Notes under the pieces: generated by a model
The model's database searches: none
Told to the model about the DNA's origin: nothing
Seen by the model: only the letters and a program-made list of their open reading frames with translations
In this document: in pieces, positions 7,683 through 16,258 of the stretch
How the letters are laid out: each line of letters starts with the position of its first letter
How positions within the stretch are numbered: the first letter of the stretch is position 1
Source: a virus
Strand: one strand, 5' to 3'
Length of the DNA: 26,223 nt
IMG/VR virus record: IMGVR_UViG_3300046004_001589
Span: 1-26,223 of that record
Position numbers and translations under genes: made by a program

Positions 7683-7928
7683 ATGAAAGATTATTTTGCT
7701 GTAGAAATGAATTCAGGTGCGGTTAATGGTTTTTATTCAATCAAAAAAGATTGCATTGAAACTACAAATTATTTGGCTGAAAGGTATGTTGGCAGTCGGT
7801 GGTTGTTTTCTGAGGGTTCTAAAATTATTGGACACCATGAAAAACTTTATCGCTCACAATTTCACTCGCAGGATAAAAGAATGCGTGAATTACTAACCGC
7901 TATGTTTGGCGATATTGAAAACCCATAA
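7683..7928 (+). CDS. Hypothetical small phage protein
   Basis: An 81-residue soluble protein beginning MKDYFAVEMNSGAVNGFYSI, rich in aromatic and charged residues. I recognise no domain. It starts at the first ATG after the repeat cluster with only a weak GAG in front. It ends just before the promoter at 7933-7962, so it belongs with the replication genes rather than the lysis genes. Confidence 0.65.
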   Translation: MKDYFAVEMNSGAVNGFYSIKKDCIETTNYLAERYVGSRWLFSEGSKIIGHHEKLYRSQFHSQDKRMRELLTAMFGDIENP

Positions 7929-7932
7929 ATAG

Positions 7933-7962
7933 ATGACAATCTAGCGCGGTTATGGTTATAAT
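7933..7962 (+). promoter_or_regulatory. Strong sigma-70-type promoter for lysis and late genes
   Basis: The -35 is ATGACA (7933-7938, 5 of 6 consensus) and the -10 a perfect TATAAT (7957-7962), with an 18-nt spacer. It precedes the lysozyme gene and no strong terminator is visible before the packaging genes, so it could drive a long late transcript. Confidence 0.7.
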
Positions 7963-8000
7963 CGTGCTAACATAAAATTTTTATAACGGTGGCTATCGCC

Positions 8001-8462
8001 ATGAATCAACAACTAATCGAACAACTCAAAAAGCACGAAGGGTTTAGAAGTAAAGTCTATCAATGCACCGCAGGTCGTAACACTATCGGCTATGGCTATA
8101 ATTTAGATGCTAACCCGCTTAAATTGAGCAATTACGAATTAAACCAATTCAACGCTAAGGGTATTGAAGAAAAGGTCGCAGAATGGCTATTATTGCGAAT
8201 GATTGATAAATGTACTGGTGAGTTAGTTCATAACATTTCATGGTTTGAATCGCTCGATGATGTTAGACAGGCAGTTTTAATCAACATGGCTTTTAATTTA
8301 GGCATAACAGGCTTATTGCAATTCAAAACAACATTAGCAATGGTGAAAGCAGGGGATTATGTTTTAGCCGCTGAAAACATGCTTAAAAGCAAATGGGCAA
8401 CACAGGTTAAAGGTCGTGCAACTGAGCTTTCTGAACAAATGAAAACTGGTAAATTCGCATGA
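8001..8462 (+). CDS. Phage lysozyme (GH24 endolysin)
   Basis: Muramidase that cleaves peptidoglycan at lysis; 153 residues, the usual size. The catalytic set is visible with the spacing of the family: Glu 13 (KHEGF), Cys 22 and Thr 28 in NTIGYGYNLD. Position 22 is Cys as in P1-like enzymes, where T4 lysozyme has Asp. There is no signal peptide or N-terminal membrane anchor, so export would depend on a holin. A GTG at 7989 could extend it by four residues. I chose the ATG at 8001 because GGTGG lies eight bases before it. The stop overlaps the start of the next membrane-protein gene. Confidence 0.88.
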   Translation: MNQQLIEQLKKHEGFRSKVYQCTAGRNTIGYGYNLDANPLKLSNYELNQFNAKGIEEKVAEWLLLRMIDKCTGELVHNISWFESLDDVRQAVLINMAFNLGITGLLQFKTTLAMVKAGDYVLAAENMLKSKWATQVKGRATELSEQMKTGKFA

Positions 8463-8749
8463 TGTTTGAATTAAGTACAGATAACATCATTGCGCTATGC
8501 GGCATCGGTGGCACAATCGTTACAGGCGTTTTGGGTTTTGGCATTCGTATTGTCTCAAATCAAAACGATGCGCTAAAAAAAGAATTGGATGATGTTCGTG
8601 ATTGCTTGCAAAATACACGCGAGAGCTACGTTACTAATGAACGATTTGATAAAGTTACGGATAAAATAATGGGAAAGCTGGACGAGATTATGATGCTGTT
8701 ATCAACAAAACCCGATAAGAATGATTGTTTTGAACGGTGTAAAAAATGA
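8459..8749 (+). CDS. Membrane-anchored coiled-coil protein, lysis accessory candidate
   Basis: A 96-residue protein with one N-terminal membrane segment (about 8-31, IIALCGIGGTIVTGVLGFGI) followed by a charged helical region that looks coiled-coil (about 35-85) and two C-terminal cysteines. Such topology fits an inner-membrane spanin or a holin-associated protein, but no diagnostic motif is present. Its start ATGATG overlaps the lysozyme stop, and its own stop overlaps the next gene, so the lysis genes are coupled. Confidence 0.65.
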   Translation: MMFELSTDNIIALCGIGGTIVTGVLGFGIRIVSNQNDALKKELDDVRDCLQNTRESYVTNERFDKVTDKIMGKLDEIMMLLSTKPDKNDCFERCKK

Positions 8750-8901
8750 ATTATCAACCAAAAGGTTCAATGTGTGCAGCTTGCCAATATCGGTTATTAG
8801 TTTGCGGGCATTTAGAATTTAGCAAAATGAAGGTAATTGAAATACTTGATAATGACGTTGCGGTTGTTAAATGCACAGAATTTAAAAGGATTGGTCAATG
8901 A
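8746..8901 (+). CDS. Small cysteine-containing protein, 51 residues
   Basis: Starts with ATG overlapping the previous TGA and ends overlapping the next ATG. Residues 9-22 contain CAAC followed by CGH, a possible minimal metal site. The rest is a short beta-rich segment (VIEILDNDVAVVKCTEF). The tight coupling on both sides is the main evidence that it is expressed. I do not recognise a family. Confidence 0.6.
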   Translation: MNYQPKGSMCAACQYRLLVCGHLEFSKMKVIEILDNDVAVVKCTEFKRIGQ

Positions 8902-9047
8902 ATTGGTTATTTGCACGTCTACGCGAACCTAGCACCATTGTTGCACTGTTAGCGGTTGCTAGTGCATTCTTTGGATTAGATTTAACACCAGACCAACAGG
9001 CAGCCGTTACGATGCTTGCAGGTGCTATTTTTGTCAGTAAGGGCTGA
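8898..9047 (+). CDS. Small two-segment membrane protein, holin candidate
   Basis: A 49-residue protein beginning MNWLFARLREPSTIVALLAV. It has two hydrophobic segments (about 12-28 and 35-48) around a short polar turn with DLTPDQQ. Very small proteins of this pattern sit in the lysis cassettes of many phages and are commonly considered holins or holin-like. It is coupled by ATGA to the preceding gene and precedes the terminase genes. Confidence 0.65.
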   Translation: MNWLFARLREPSTIVALLAVASAFFGLDLTPDQQAAVTMLAGAIFVSKG

Positions 9048-9062
9048 TTTTTCAGTAAAGTA

Positions 9063-9329
9063 GTGAAAAATACTGAAAATAGAAAGCCGCCAAATGCTGG
9101 TCAAGGCAGACCAAAAGGCATACCAAACAAAGCTACAAAAGCACTTAAAGACATGATTTTAGGCGCATTAGACGACGTTGGCGGTCAGGAATATTTGGCG
9201 CGTCAAGCAGAAGAAAATCCAGCAGCGTTTTTGAAATTGATTGGAAGTGTTTTGCCAAAAACATTGGATGCAACAATCGAACAAAAAGGCGATCGTAGAT
9301 TCATTATTGAAAGGGCAAGGCGTGACTGA
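9063..9329 (+). CDS. Terminase small-subunit-like protein (DUF5681 type)
   Basis: An 88-residue basic protein with GRPKGIPNKATKALKDMI near the N-terminus and a helical segment EYLARQAEENPAAFLKLIGS, typical of small phage proteins placed directly before the terminase large subunit. It probably recognises or loads phage DNA for packaging. The only in-frame start after the preceding stop is GTG at 9063, with a poor ribosome site. The stop codon overlaps the TerL start by eight bases. Confidence 0.7.
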   Translation: MKNTENRKPPNAGQGRPKGIPNKATKALKDMILGALDDVGGQEYLARQAEENPAAFLKLIGSVLPKTLDATIEQKGDRRFIIERARRD

Positions 9330-10575
9330 TACCGTAATCAAACTAACTGAACCTCAAGAGGATTTTATATTTAGCACGGCAATACATCCCGCCATGGTGG
9401 CAGGGTATGGCGCTGGTAAAAGTCAAGCGGGTGTTATTCGCATTGCATTGTTAGCGTTAAAATATGACGGCTTGTCATTTGGATTTGTTGAGCCGACTTA
9501 TGACTTGATACGCTTAATTGCATTCCCGCGCTTTCAAGAAATACTCGAATCGTGGGGCGTTGGTTTTAATTTGAATAAATCAGACGCGGTTTTAACACTC
9601 GAGAATAATTCACAGATTATTTTTCGCAGTGCTGATAATCCTGAGCGTTTAGTTGGATTTGAAATTGCCGACGGCGTGATTGATGAAGCCGACACCCTGC
9701 GACTTGAACAGGCGCGTATTGTGTGGACAAAGATGCTAGGGCGTTGCCGTCAAATGAAACCAGACGGAATGCCTAACACACTCGCAGCCGTATCAACGCC
9801 AGAAGGTTTTGGCTTCATGTATGAAATGTGGGGTAAGAAACAACGCAAAGGCTACGAGCTAATCAAAGCCCCCACAATGTCAAATCCTTATCTGCCTGAC
9901 GGTTATATTGAACAATTAAAAGCCACTTATTCGAGTTCACAGCTTGCTGCTTATTTAGACGGCGAATTTGTAAATCTTAACGCTGGTAGTGTTTACCATG
10001 AATTTGACAGAAAACTTAATACAAGCAATGAACAAATTAAAACAGGCGATACTTTGCACTGTGGAATGGACTTTAACGTTACAAATTGTAGTGTTGTTAT
10101 TCATGTTATACGCGATAACGATACCGCTCATGCCGTTGCAGAAATTACAGGAGTTTTTGATACACCATCAATGGCGCGAATCTTAAAAGAGCGATACGCA
10201 AACCATAAAATTATGATTTATCCAGATGCAAGCGGTAACAGTCGTAAATCAAACAATGCCAGTGAATCCGACCATTCAATTCTACGCGAGGCAGGTTTTC
10301 AGGTGTTATCAAATAATCGCAATCCGTTTGTGAAAGACCGCGTGCTATCGGTTAATAACATGATTCACAATCAAGGCAACAGACGTTATTTTGTCAATCC
10401 TATTACCTGCCCGTCATTAGTTGAGTCGCTTGAAAAACAAGCATACGATAAAAACGGCGAGCCTGATAAAAAAGGCGGGTTTGACCATGTGGCAGACGCA
10501 ACAGGCTATTTCATTGCTTATCGTTATCCAGTGGTTCAAAACCGTCCACAGTTTGCTCAAATAGTAGGTATTTAA
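9322..10575 (+). CDS. terL: Terminase large subunit
   Basis: Motor and nuclease that packages DNA into the prohead; 417 residues. N-terminal ATPase: Walker A-like GYGAGKS (28-34) and VIDEAD (119-124, Walker B plus catalytic Glu). C-terminal RNase H-like nuclease: Asp 250 (CGMDFNV), Asp 302 (YPDASG) and Asp 388/392 (GFDHVADATGY). The start is GTG at 9322, overlapping the small-subunit stop and preceded by AAGGGCAAGG. An upstream TTG in the same frame at 9241 lies inside the small-subunit gene and is not needed. The tail-protein gene follows with no gap. Confidence 0.92.
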   Translation: MTDTVIKLTEPQEDFIFSTAIHPAMVAGYGAGKSQAGVIRIALLALKYDGLSFGFVEPTYDLIRLIAFPRFQEILESWGVGFNLNKSDAVLTLENNSQIIFRSADNPERLVGFEIADGVIDEADTLRLEQARIVWTKMLGRCRQMKPDGMPNTLAAVSTPEGFGFMYEMWGKKQRKGYELIKAPTMSNPYLPDGYIEQLKATYSSSQLAAYLDGEFVNLNAGSVYHEFDRKLNTSNEQIKTGDTLHCGMDFNVTNCSVVIHVIRDNDTAHAVAEITGVFDTPSMARILKERYANHKIMIYPDASGNSRKSNNASESDHSILREAGFQVLSNNRNPFVKDRVLSVNNMIHNQGNRRYFVNPITCPSLVESLEKQAYDKNGEPDKKGGFDHVADATGYFIAYRYPVVQNRPQFAQIVGI

Positions 10576-12045
10576 ATGTCAACATGGATTGCAACAATCG
10601 GCGCGTTAGATGGTAACGACGCAAGTGTTACGCTTCGATTCAGTGATGGCGCGTATATCGATAACGATGGCTACTACTACGAAAACCGCATGACTCAACC
10701 TGCATTGATTAAAGTATCACCTGACGATGGTGGTACGTTTGGCGTATTTAGTTCGCCTAGTATCGGTGAAATTGAGCTAATCAATATCGACGGTGGTTTG
10801 AATTATTTAGCTGATTACGCTTTAGATAATGGCACAATCAATTTGTCGTTAATAGGTGAAAATGGTCAAAAAACAGACTATCTTAGCGGAAAAGTAGAAA
10901 ACAGGGCATTCCGTAAGGACAAGGTTTATTTAATCGTGCGCTCGATGTCAGAGGTGTTATCGCGCAATCACGTTAATAATAAGTTTTTGGGCAATAATTC
11001 GCTTCCCGCAGGTGTTGAAGGCGTAGCAGGTGATATTAAAGGAAACGTGAAACCTCGTGTTTTTGGTAGTGTATTGAATGCAACGCCTGTTTTGGTTAAT
11101 ACGTCGCGCTTGATTTATCAGTTTTCAGACCGTGACACTGCTACAGTTAGCGCGGTTTATGATAAGGGCGCAGCTTTGACACTTGGTACGACTTACACAT
11201 GGGCTAACTTTGCAACTTTTCAAACCGCAGCAGTTACAGCTGGGCAGTTCAATCGTTGTGCTGGTTATGTGAAATTAGGTAGCACGCCCGTTGGAACTAT
11301 AACAGGCGATTGCGCGGATAGTACAACGCTTGCAGGTGATGTTTTTGAAACAATACTTGTTGAAGAATCGCTAACAATGGATTCGACAAGCAAAACCACG
11401 CTGAATGCAGTTGGCGCGGTGGGATTATTTGTTACCAGTGAAACAAGCACAACCGCGTTACTCAATCAAATAGCCCAATCATGTGGCGCGTATTGGTACT
11501 TTTTGAACAACGTTGTTTATGCAAAAAAGATTGCACTTGCAACATCGAGTGTGCTTGATTTAACTAATTCCGAAAACATTGATTTTGAGCTTGTTGGCAC
11601 TGGACTTGGTTCTAATTTTAATCGAGTTTCTGCTATCACAATTAAGTACGACAAAATCGAAACCGTGCAACAAGAAACTGAATTAGCGGGTAGTGTAACG
11701 GCTGCTAGAAAGTCGGTGTTATCAAATCAATATCGTAGTGCATTTATTACCGATACGGCTGTGATTACGCGCCACCCGTTGGCTGGTGCAATAAAAATTG
11801 ATAGTTGCTTGCGCGTTGAGGCAGATGCAATAACAGTTGCAACGGCATTACTCGATTTATCAAAAGTTCGTGTTGATGTTGTGAATATCACGGCGGTTGT
11901 AAATGAAATCCCTGCTATTGATTTAGGTGATGGCGTGCTAGTGACAACGGACAAAATCGGGTATGATAACGGCAAAATTTTAACCATTATCGGCTTTACG
12001 ATTGATGCTAAAAAGAAAACTATCATACTGGAGTGTATCGGATGA
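10576..12045 (+). CDS. Tail structural protein, hub/central-fibre type
   Basis: A 489-residue beta-rich virion protein. The N-terminal third (to about residue 95) has the pattern found in large tail proteins of some siphoviruses, such as those of the Pseudomonas YuA/M6 type: a short domain, FGVFSSPSIGEIELINIDGG, and a 'GxLxxLxDYALD' segment. The rest is repetitive Thr/Ser/Val-rich sequence and a C-terminal domain ending TIILECIG. There is no membrane segment. It starts immediately after terL and overlaps the next tail gene, and I assign it to the tail by composition and neighbours. The exact position in the virion is uncertain. Confidence 0.65.
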   Translation: MSTWIATIGALDGNDASVTLRFSDGAYIDNDGYYYENRMTQPALIKVSPDDGGTFGVFSSPSIGEIELINIDGGLNYLADYALDNGTINLSLIGENGQKTDYLSGKVENRAFRKDKVYLIVRSMSEVLSRNHVNNKFLGNNSLPAGVEGVAGDIKGNVKPRVFGSVLNATPVLVNTSRLIYQFSDRDTATVSAVYDKGAALTLGTTYTWANFATFQTAAVTAGQFNRCAGYVKLGSTPVGTITGDCADSTTLAGDVFETILVEESLTMDSTSKTTLNAVGAVGLFVTSETSTTALLNQIAQSCGAYWYFLNNVVYAKKIALATSSVLDLTNSENIDFELVGTGLGSNFNRVSAITIKYDKIETVQQETELAGSVTAARKSVLSNQYRSAFITDTAVITRHPLAGAIKIDSCLRVEADAITVATALLDLSKVRVDVVNITAVVNEIPAIDLGDGVLVTTDKIGYDNGKILTIIGFTIDAKKKTIILECIG

Positions 12046-13238
12046 CATCAAACGTTAGTCTTTCATACCCAAATCGGTGCGATGAATGTTCAATTACAGA
12101 AACTGGGTCGGCAACATGGCAAACAAATCTGCCGCTAACCAACATTCAGAACAAAGTAATTAAGCGTGTAGCGCGTACCGATATTGGAAAACGCACGTCT
12201 GAGTTAAAAATAAATTTTCCTTATGAATCGCGCTCGATTGGTGTTGTGTCGGTTATCAATCATAATTTCACAACAAATGCTAAAGTACGATTTATTGGCT
12301 ACAGTGGCTTAAACTTCACAGGCGATGTTCGTTTTGATAGTGGCTCAAACTTTAGAGCGTGGACAATTCTTTATCCAATTTATGCAGACGGTGCGGCTGG
12401 TGCAAAGATACCTTGGGAATCGACAAACTGGTTCTTAGGTAGCGTAGAAAAAGAACAGCGAGACAGTTACACGTCACTTGCAACTTTTTATCCACCAAAA
12501 CGCACCGATAACACTATCGATTTGCCAAATAACAACAATTACACGGTGCGAAGTGTTAAAATTATCATTGATGACACACCATCTACACCAGTAACAAGTT
12601 CTACCAGCGTCACAGTTGGCACAGGTAGCAAAATATTCATCTTTTCAACTGGCTTGTCATTTATTGCAGGTCAAGAGGTTACGATTTACAAAACTAGCGA
12701 TAATACAACGTTTGTAAGTGGTAAAATTCAGTATTATGACAGTGCAACGGGTTCGTTAATTCTTAATGCGACAATGTACGGTGGCACAGGTTCGCACAGC
12801 GCGTGGTCATGTATCAATGGTGACAATTACCTCGAAATAGGGCGTATTTTCTTAGGTCGTACAGTTGAGCCGCGTATCAATCCTGAGTATGGTGATATTC
12901 AACAGGGTTATGTTGATTTAACTGAAATTCAACGCTCGATTGACAACACCAAATACTTTTACGTTAAGCCAAAGATGCGTACTTTATCGTGTGTGTTTAA
13001 ATCGTTGTCGCAAGATGAGGCGTTTAGTGGTTTTTACGATGCACAGCGAGAAGTAGGTTTGAGTGGCGAATTACTTTATACTTACTCAAAACCTGATTAT
13101 ATTGGCGACATTAACATGACAGTTGATAAGAATTTCTACGCACGCACGTTTTTATGTAACTTTTCAGAATTAAGCCCGATTGACAATCCATTCGTTGGCA
13201 GATTTCAAACCGCTTTAAAACTCGAGGAAATAGTTTAA
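12042..13238 (+). CDS. Tail structural protein with GTGSK-type domain
   Basis: A 398-residue virion protein. Residues 1-180 form a beta-rich part in which Trp and Asn-Phe-Thr motifs recur. Residues about 185-258 (DNA 12595-12820) are a small domain, GTGSKIFIF to GTGSHSAWSCIN, which also occurs in the next gene. The C-terminal 140 residues form another domain (IGRIFLGRTVEP onward). The ATG at 12042 has GGAG nine bases upstream and overlaps the previous stop. A GTG at 12033 is less likely. It probably forms part of the tail tip or of a fibre attachment. Confidence 0.65.
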   Translation: MTSNVSLSYPNRCDECSITETGSATWQTNLPLTNIQNKVIKRVARTDIGKRTSELKINFPYESRSIGVVSVINHNFTTNAKVRFIGYSGLNFTGDVRFDSGSNFRAWTILYPIYADGAAGAKIPWESTNWFLGSVEKEQRDSYTSLATFYPPKRTDNTIDLPNNNNYTVRSVKIIIDDTPSTPVTSSTSVTVGTGSKIFIFSTGLSFIAGQEVTIYKTSDNTTFVSGKIQYYDSATGSLILNATMYGGTGSHSAWSCINGDNYLEIGRIFLGRTVEPRINPEYGDIQQGYVDLTEIQRSIDNTKYFYVKPKMRTLSCVFKSLSQDEAFSGFYDAQREVGLSGELLYTYSKPDYIGDINMTVDKNFYARTFLCNFSELSPIDNPFVGRFQTALKLEEIV

Positions 13239-13804
13239 TGGTTAATACAGTTTATTTTGACCCTGCTGCGGGTGGTGACGGATCAACGGTTACAGACGAC
13301 GACAACGCAACTACTGGACTTGGAAACGGTGGGCATTTATTACGATTAGTTGCAGCAATGCAGCAAGTTGTTAATGTTGCAAAGTCAGCTGTGACGGCTG
13401 CATTATCCGCGCTTGGTGGTGCAACGACAAATTCAACCAGTACGACATCTTTGTTAATTGGAACGGGTAGTAAATCGATTACACTTGTTGAAAGTGGCAA
13501 GGCTTATATAGTTGGTCAGTTTGTTTTGGTAGCATCAACTGCAAGCCCGTCTAATTATATGATTGGGCAGGTAACTGCATTTAGCGGAACTTCACTAACT
13601 GTAAATGTTACGTCCATAAACGGAAGTGGAACAATTGCCGCGTGGTCGATTAGCGTTACATCGTCTGCATTATCTGCAACTAGCGTATCAAATACACCAG
13701 CAGGTGGAATTTCAGCAACGAATGTTCAAGCAGCATTAAATGAACTCGATACTGAAAAATTATCACTGTCGCGCGGGAAATTACTTTTTTTAACTGGTAG
13801 GTAA
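13238..13804 (+). CDS. Short tail fibre or fibre-adaptor protein
   Basis: A 188-residue protein. After a helical N-terminal part it carries the domain LLIGTGSKSITLV to GSGTIAAWSISV (about residues 64-143), followed by GGISATNVQAALNELDTEK, a motif common near the ends of phage fibre proteins. The first domain type is common in fibres and is also present in the preceding gene. Start and previous stop overlap. Trimeric fibre assembly and receptor contact are inferred from these families. Confidence 0.65.
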   Translation: MVNTVYFDPAAGGDGSTVTDDDNATTGLGNGGHLLRLVAAMQQVVNVAKSAVTAALSALGGATTNSTSTTSLLIGTGSKSITLVESGKAYIVGQFVLVASTASPSNYMIGQVTAFSGTSLTVNVTSINGSGTIAAWSISVTSSALSATSVSNTPAGGISATNVQAALNELDTEKLSLSRGKLLFLTGR

Positions 13805-13805
13805 A

Positions 13806-14117
13806 ATGGCATATTTCAATAATTCGGCAGATTTAGCTGCCACAACAAACACGACGCTGCGAACAATAACATCTGGGCAGACGGGTGTTTTTAGCGTGAG
13901 TTTTGCAAATCGCACGGCATCAGCAATTAACATCAGACTTGCTCATGCTGCTGCAACGACAACGCCAGCTTTGGCGGAATGGCGACTTTATGACTTTTCT
14001 GTTGCGGGAAATTCGGCATTAGAGCTGTCTGGTCTTAGTGCTGTTGCAGCAAAAAACATCGTTGCTTATGCAAGCGCGACAGGCATTAGCGTTAATGTTT
14101 ATGGATTTGAGGAATAA
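13806..14117 (+). CDS. Small virion protein of the tail cluster
   Basis: A 103-residue Ala/Thr/Ser-rich beta protein (MAYFNNSADLAATTNTTLRT) without charged clusters or membrane segments, as expected for a virion protein. It lies one base after the fibre gene and is followed closely by another small beta protein. Receptor-binding or decoration at the tail end is likely, but no catalytic motif is visible. Confidence 0.6.
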   Translation: MAYFNNSADLAATTNTTLRTITSGQTGVFSVSFANRTASAINIRLAHAAATTTPALAEWRLYDFSVAGNSALELSGLSAVAAKNIVAYASATGISVNVYGFEE

Positions 14118-14119
14118 CG

Positions 14120-14374
14120 ATGGGGCAGAATTTAACAGCACCGACTGGGATTAAGTCGATACAGCGGGGTACTTTTTATGGCAGCGGTTCGTCTTCTTAT
14201 ACAACAACAATTTCAGCAGTTAATACAGCTAAAACAGAATTGCGAAAATTAGGATTCACACAATCAACCAATAGCGGAGCATATATTAGTTTATCAAATT
14301 CAACAACAATAACGGTTAATTGTATTAGTACAAATTCGTTGACATTTTCGTGGGAAGTAACGGAGTTTTATTAA
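14120..14374 (+). CDS. Small tail-associated beta protein
   Basis: An 84-residue protein, Ser/Thr-rich, starting MGQNLTAPTGIKSIQRGTFY and ending FSWEVTEFY. Proteins with the 'IKSIQRGTxxG' opening occur among phage tail genes. GAGG lies eight bases upstream of the ATG. It probably belongs with its two neighbours in a small receptor-binding or fibre-tip set. Confidence 0.6.
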   Translation: MGQNLTAPTGIKSIQRGTFYGSGSSSYTTTISAVNTAKTELRKLGFTQSTNSGAYISLSNSTTITVNCISTNSLTFSWEVTEFY

Positions 14375-14375
14375 A

Positions 14376-14738
14376 ATGTATTATGCACAACTTACAAATG
14401 GTATTGTCACTAGCGTCACGGAAACAGCCGAAAAATTACCCGAATCGCCTGATTTAATCATGATTGATTCTTATGATGTTTCGTTACTAGGTAGTACATA
14501 TGACGGTTTAAATTTTCATCCGCCAATGACTGTAATTAGCCTTGAGGCGCAAATAGAATCAGACTTTAACTCATTTTTGAAAGAAAAAAACATCGATTCT
14601 ATTGGTGAAGCAAGCGCGTTGTTAAATTCAACAAATCCGATTTGGAAAAGTGAAGCGCAAAGAGCAATTGAACTGTGGGATTTAACATGGCAGGCGTTTT
14701 ACAATAATGAGCCACTACCAGAATTAGCTTGGTTATAA
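14376..14738 (+). CDS. Tail fibre assembly-like or fibre-associated protein
   Basis: A 120-residue protein with an N-terminal beta part (MYYAQLTNGIVTSVTETAEKL, then 'STYDGLNFHPP') and a helical, acidic C-terminal part with several Trp residues (WKSEAQRAIELWDLTWQAFY). This two-part layout resembles small fibre-associated or chaperone proteins located at the end of fibre gene clusters. GGAG precedes the start. It is followed directly by the portal gene. Confidence 0.55.
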   Translation: MYYAQLTNGIVTSVTETAEKLPESPDLIMIDSYDVSLLGSTYDGLNFHPPMTVISLEAQIESDFNSFLKEKNIDSIGEASALLNSTNPIWKSEAQRAIELWDLTWQAFYNNEPLPELAWL

Positions 14739-14741
14739 TTT

Positions 14742-16124
14742 ATGCCTGTAAATACGGAACATCACGAATACAAAGAAAACAAAAAGCTATGGCGCAAATG
14801 CAAGCACGCAGTAGCAGGGCAACATGAAATACACGAACGCGGTGAAATGTATCTGCCAAAACTTAGTGGTCAAAATGACGCTGAATATCGAGCTTATGTT
14901 AAACGCGCATTGTATTACAACGCAACAGGAAGAACACTTGACGGTTTAACGGGAATGTTGTTTTTAAAACCGCCAAAAGTTGAATATCCTGCGGCAATGC
15001 AAGGAATTATTGATGACGTGACGATGACAGGATTGTCGTTGCATCAATTTTCTGAAATGGTAACGGATGACATTGTAACGGTCGGACGCTGTGGCGTGTT
15101 GGTCGATTTTCCACCGATAACTAATGCGTCAACCATGGCAGAAATGACGCAACTAGGTGCAAGACCTTATGCAACAAAGTATGATGCTGATTGCATTATC
15201 AATTGGAAAACTAAGCGCGTGAATAACGTGCAGATGTTGTCGATGGTGGTATTGAAAGAATCCGCGCAAATTGCCAAAGATGAATATGAATCAGAAAGCG
15301 TGACACGTTATCGAGTTCTTGATATTGAAACTGTTTATCGTCAACGTGTATTTGAAGAAGACAAGCACGGCAACATTAAGCAAGTAATTGATGATATTTA
15401 TCCGCTTAAAAATGGAAAAACCCTATCATTTATACCGTTTGAATTTATCGGCGTTCGCGATAATTCGCCATGTGTTGATAAACCGCCGTTGCTTGATTTA
15501 GTCGATGTTAATTTATCGCATTATTGCACCAGTGCAGATCTTGAACATGGTCGCCATTTCACTGGATTGCCTACACCTGTAGTTTGTGGCGTTCAATTAG
15601 AAAGCGGGCAATCGTTAAGTATTGGTAGTGCTAAAGCGTGGGTATTTCCAGACCCGAAAGCAAGCGCAACATTTTTAGAATTCACAGGTCAAGGTTTGGG
15701 TGAATTACGTGAGGCTATGCGTGAAAAAGAAAGCATGATGGCAACATTAGGGGCTAGAATGCTTGCACCTGAAAGAAAGGGCATTGAATCGGCTCAAACA
15801 GCTTCAATACATCGTGCTGGTGAAAATAGCGTATTAGCTTCAATATCGCAGTCAATTTCGATTTCACTTACTCACATTTTGGAATGGTTGCGTGATTGGT
15901 CAAATATCACGGGCGAAGTTGGCGTTGAGTTAAATCGTGACTTTGTACCACCAACCATGACCGCGCAAGATTTAACTGCGTTGGTGCAAAGTTGGCAGGC
16001 TGGGGCGATTTCGTTTGACACGTTGTTTTTAAACTTAAAAGCAAACGACATTATTGCAGCCGACAAAACTGTCGATGATGAAAAAGAATTGATTGCAATG
16101 AATCCAATGGGCGAGGTGTTATGA
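14742..16124 (+). CDS. Portal protein, DUF4055 type
   Basis: A 460-residue protein of the DUF4055 portal group. It forms the dodecameric ring through which DNA enters the head. Visible features: an N-terminal YLPKLSGQNDAEYRAYVKRA segment, 'GRTLDGLTGMLFLKPPKV', a core with 'MVTDDIVTVGRCGVLVDFP', and a C-terminal helical part with 'MREKESMMATLGARML' typical of portal stems. It lies after a block of tail genes instead of next to terL, which is unusual. The next small gene's ATG overlaps its stop. Confidence 0.8.
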   Translation: MPVNTEHHEYKENKKLWRKCKHAVAGQHEIHERGEMYLPKLSGQNDAEYRAYVKRALYYNATGRTLDGLTGMLFLKPPKVEYPAAMQGIIDDVTMTGLSLHQFSEMVTDDIVTVGRCGVLVDFPPITNASTMAEMTQLGARPYATKYDADCIINWKTKRVNNVQMLSMVVLKESAQIAKDEYESESVTRYRVLDIETVYRQRVFEEDKHGNIKQVIDDIYPLKNGKTLSFIPFEFIGVRDNSPCVDKPPLLDLVDVNLSHYCTSADLEHGRHFTGLPTPVVCGVQLESGQSLSIGSAKAWVFPDPKASATFLEFTGQGLGELREAMREKESMMATLGARMLAPERKGIESAQTASIHRAGENSVLASISQSISISLTHILEWLRDWSNITGEVGVELNRDFVPPTMTAQDLTALVQSWQAGAISFDTLFLNLKANDIIAADKTVDDEKELIAMNPMGEVL

Positions 16125-16258
16125 ATGCTTTAGAAATTTTATTTGATTTTTTAACATACATAATAATTGGCATTCCTTTATTTTTAGTTGTAGTTATTAT
16201 GATTGCATGGATATTTATGTTTTACTATTCAATTTTATGTTTTGGAGTATGTAAATGA
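16121..16258 (+). CDS. Small membrane protein, 45 residues
   Basis: Single strongly hydrophobic segment (about residues 10-37, LTYIIIGIPLFLVVVIMIAW and onward) with a short charged N-terminus and two late cysteines. ATG overlaps the portal stop, and the stop overlaps the next ATG. It would insert in the inner membrane. No family recognised. Confidence 0.6.
   Translation: MNALEILFDFLTYIIIGIPLFLVVVIMIAWIFMFYYSILCFGVCK

Noticed and set aside
9241-9321. N-terminal extension of TerL
   Set aside because: The frame is open, but it runs inside the small-subunit gene from a TTG start. The GTG at 9322 with a purine-rich site fits the family start better.
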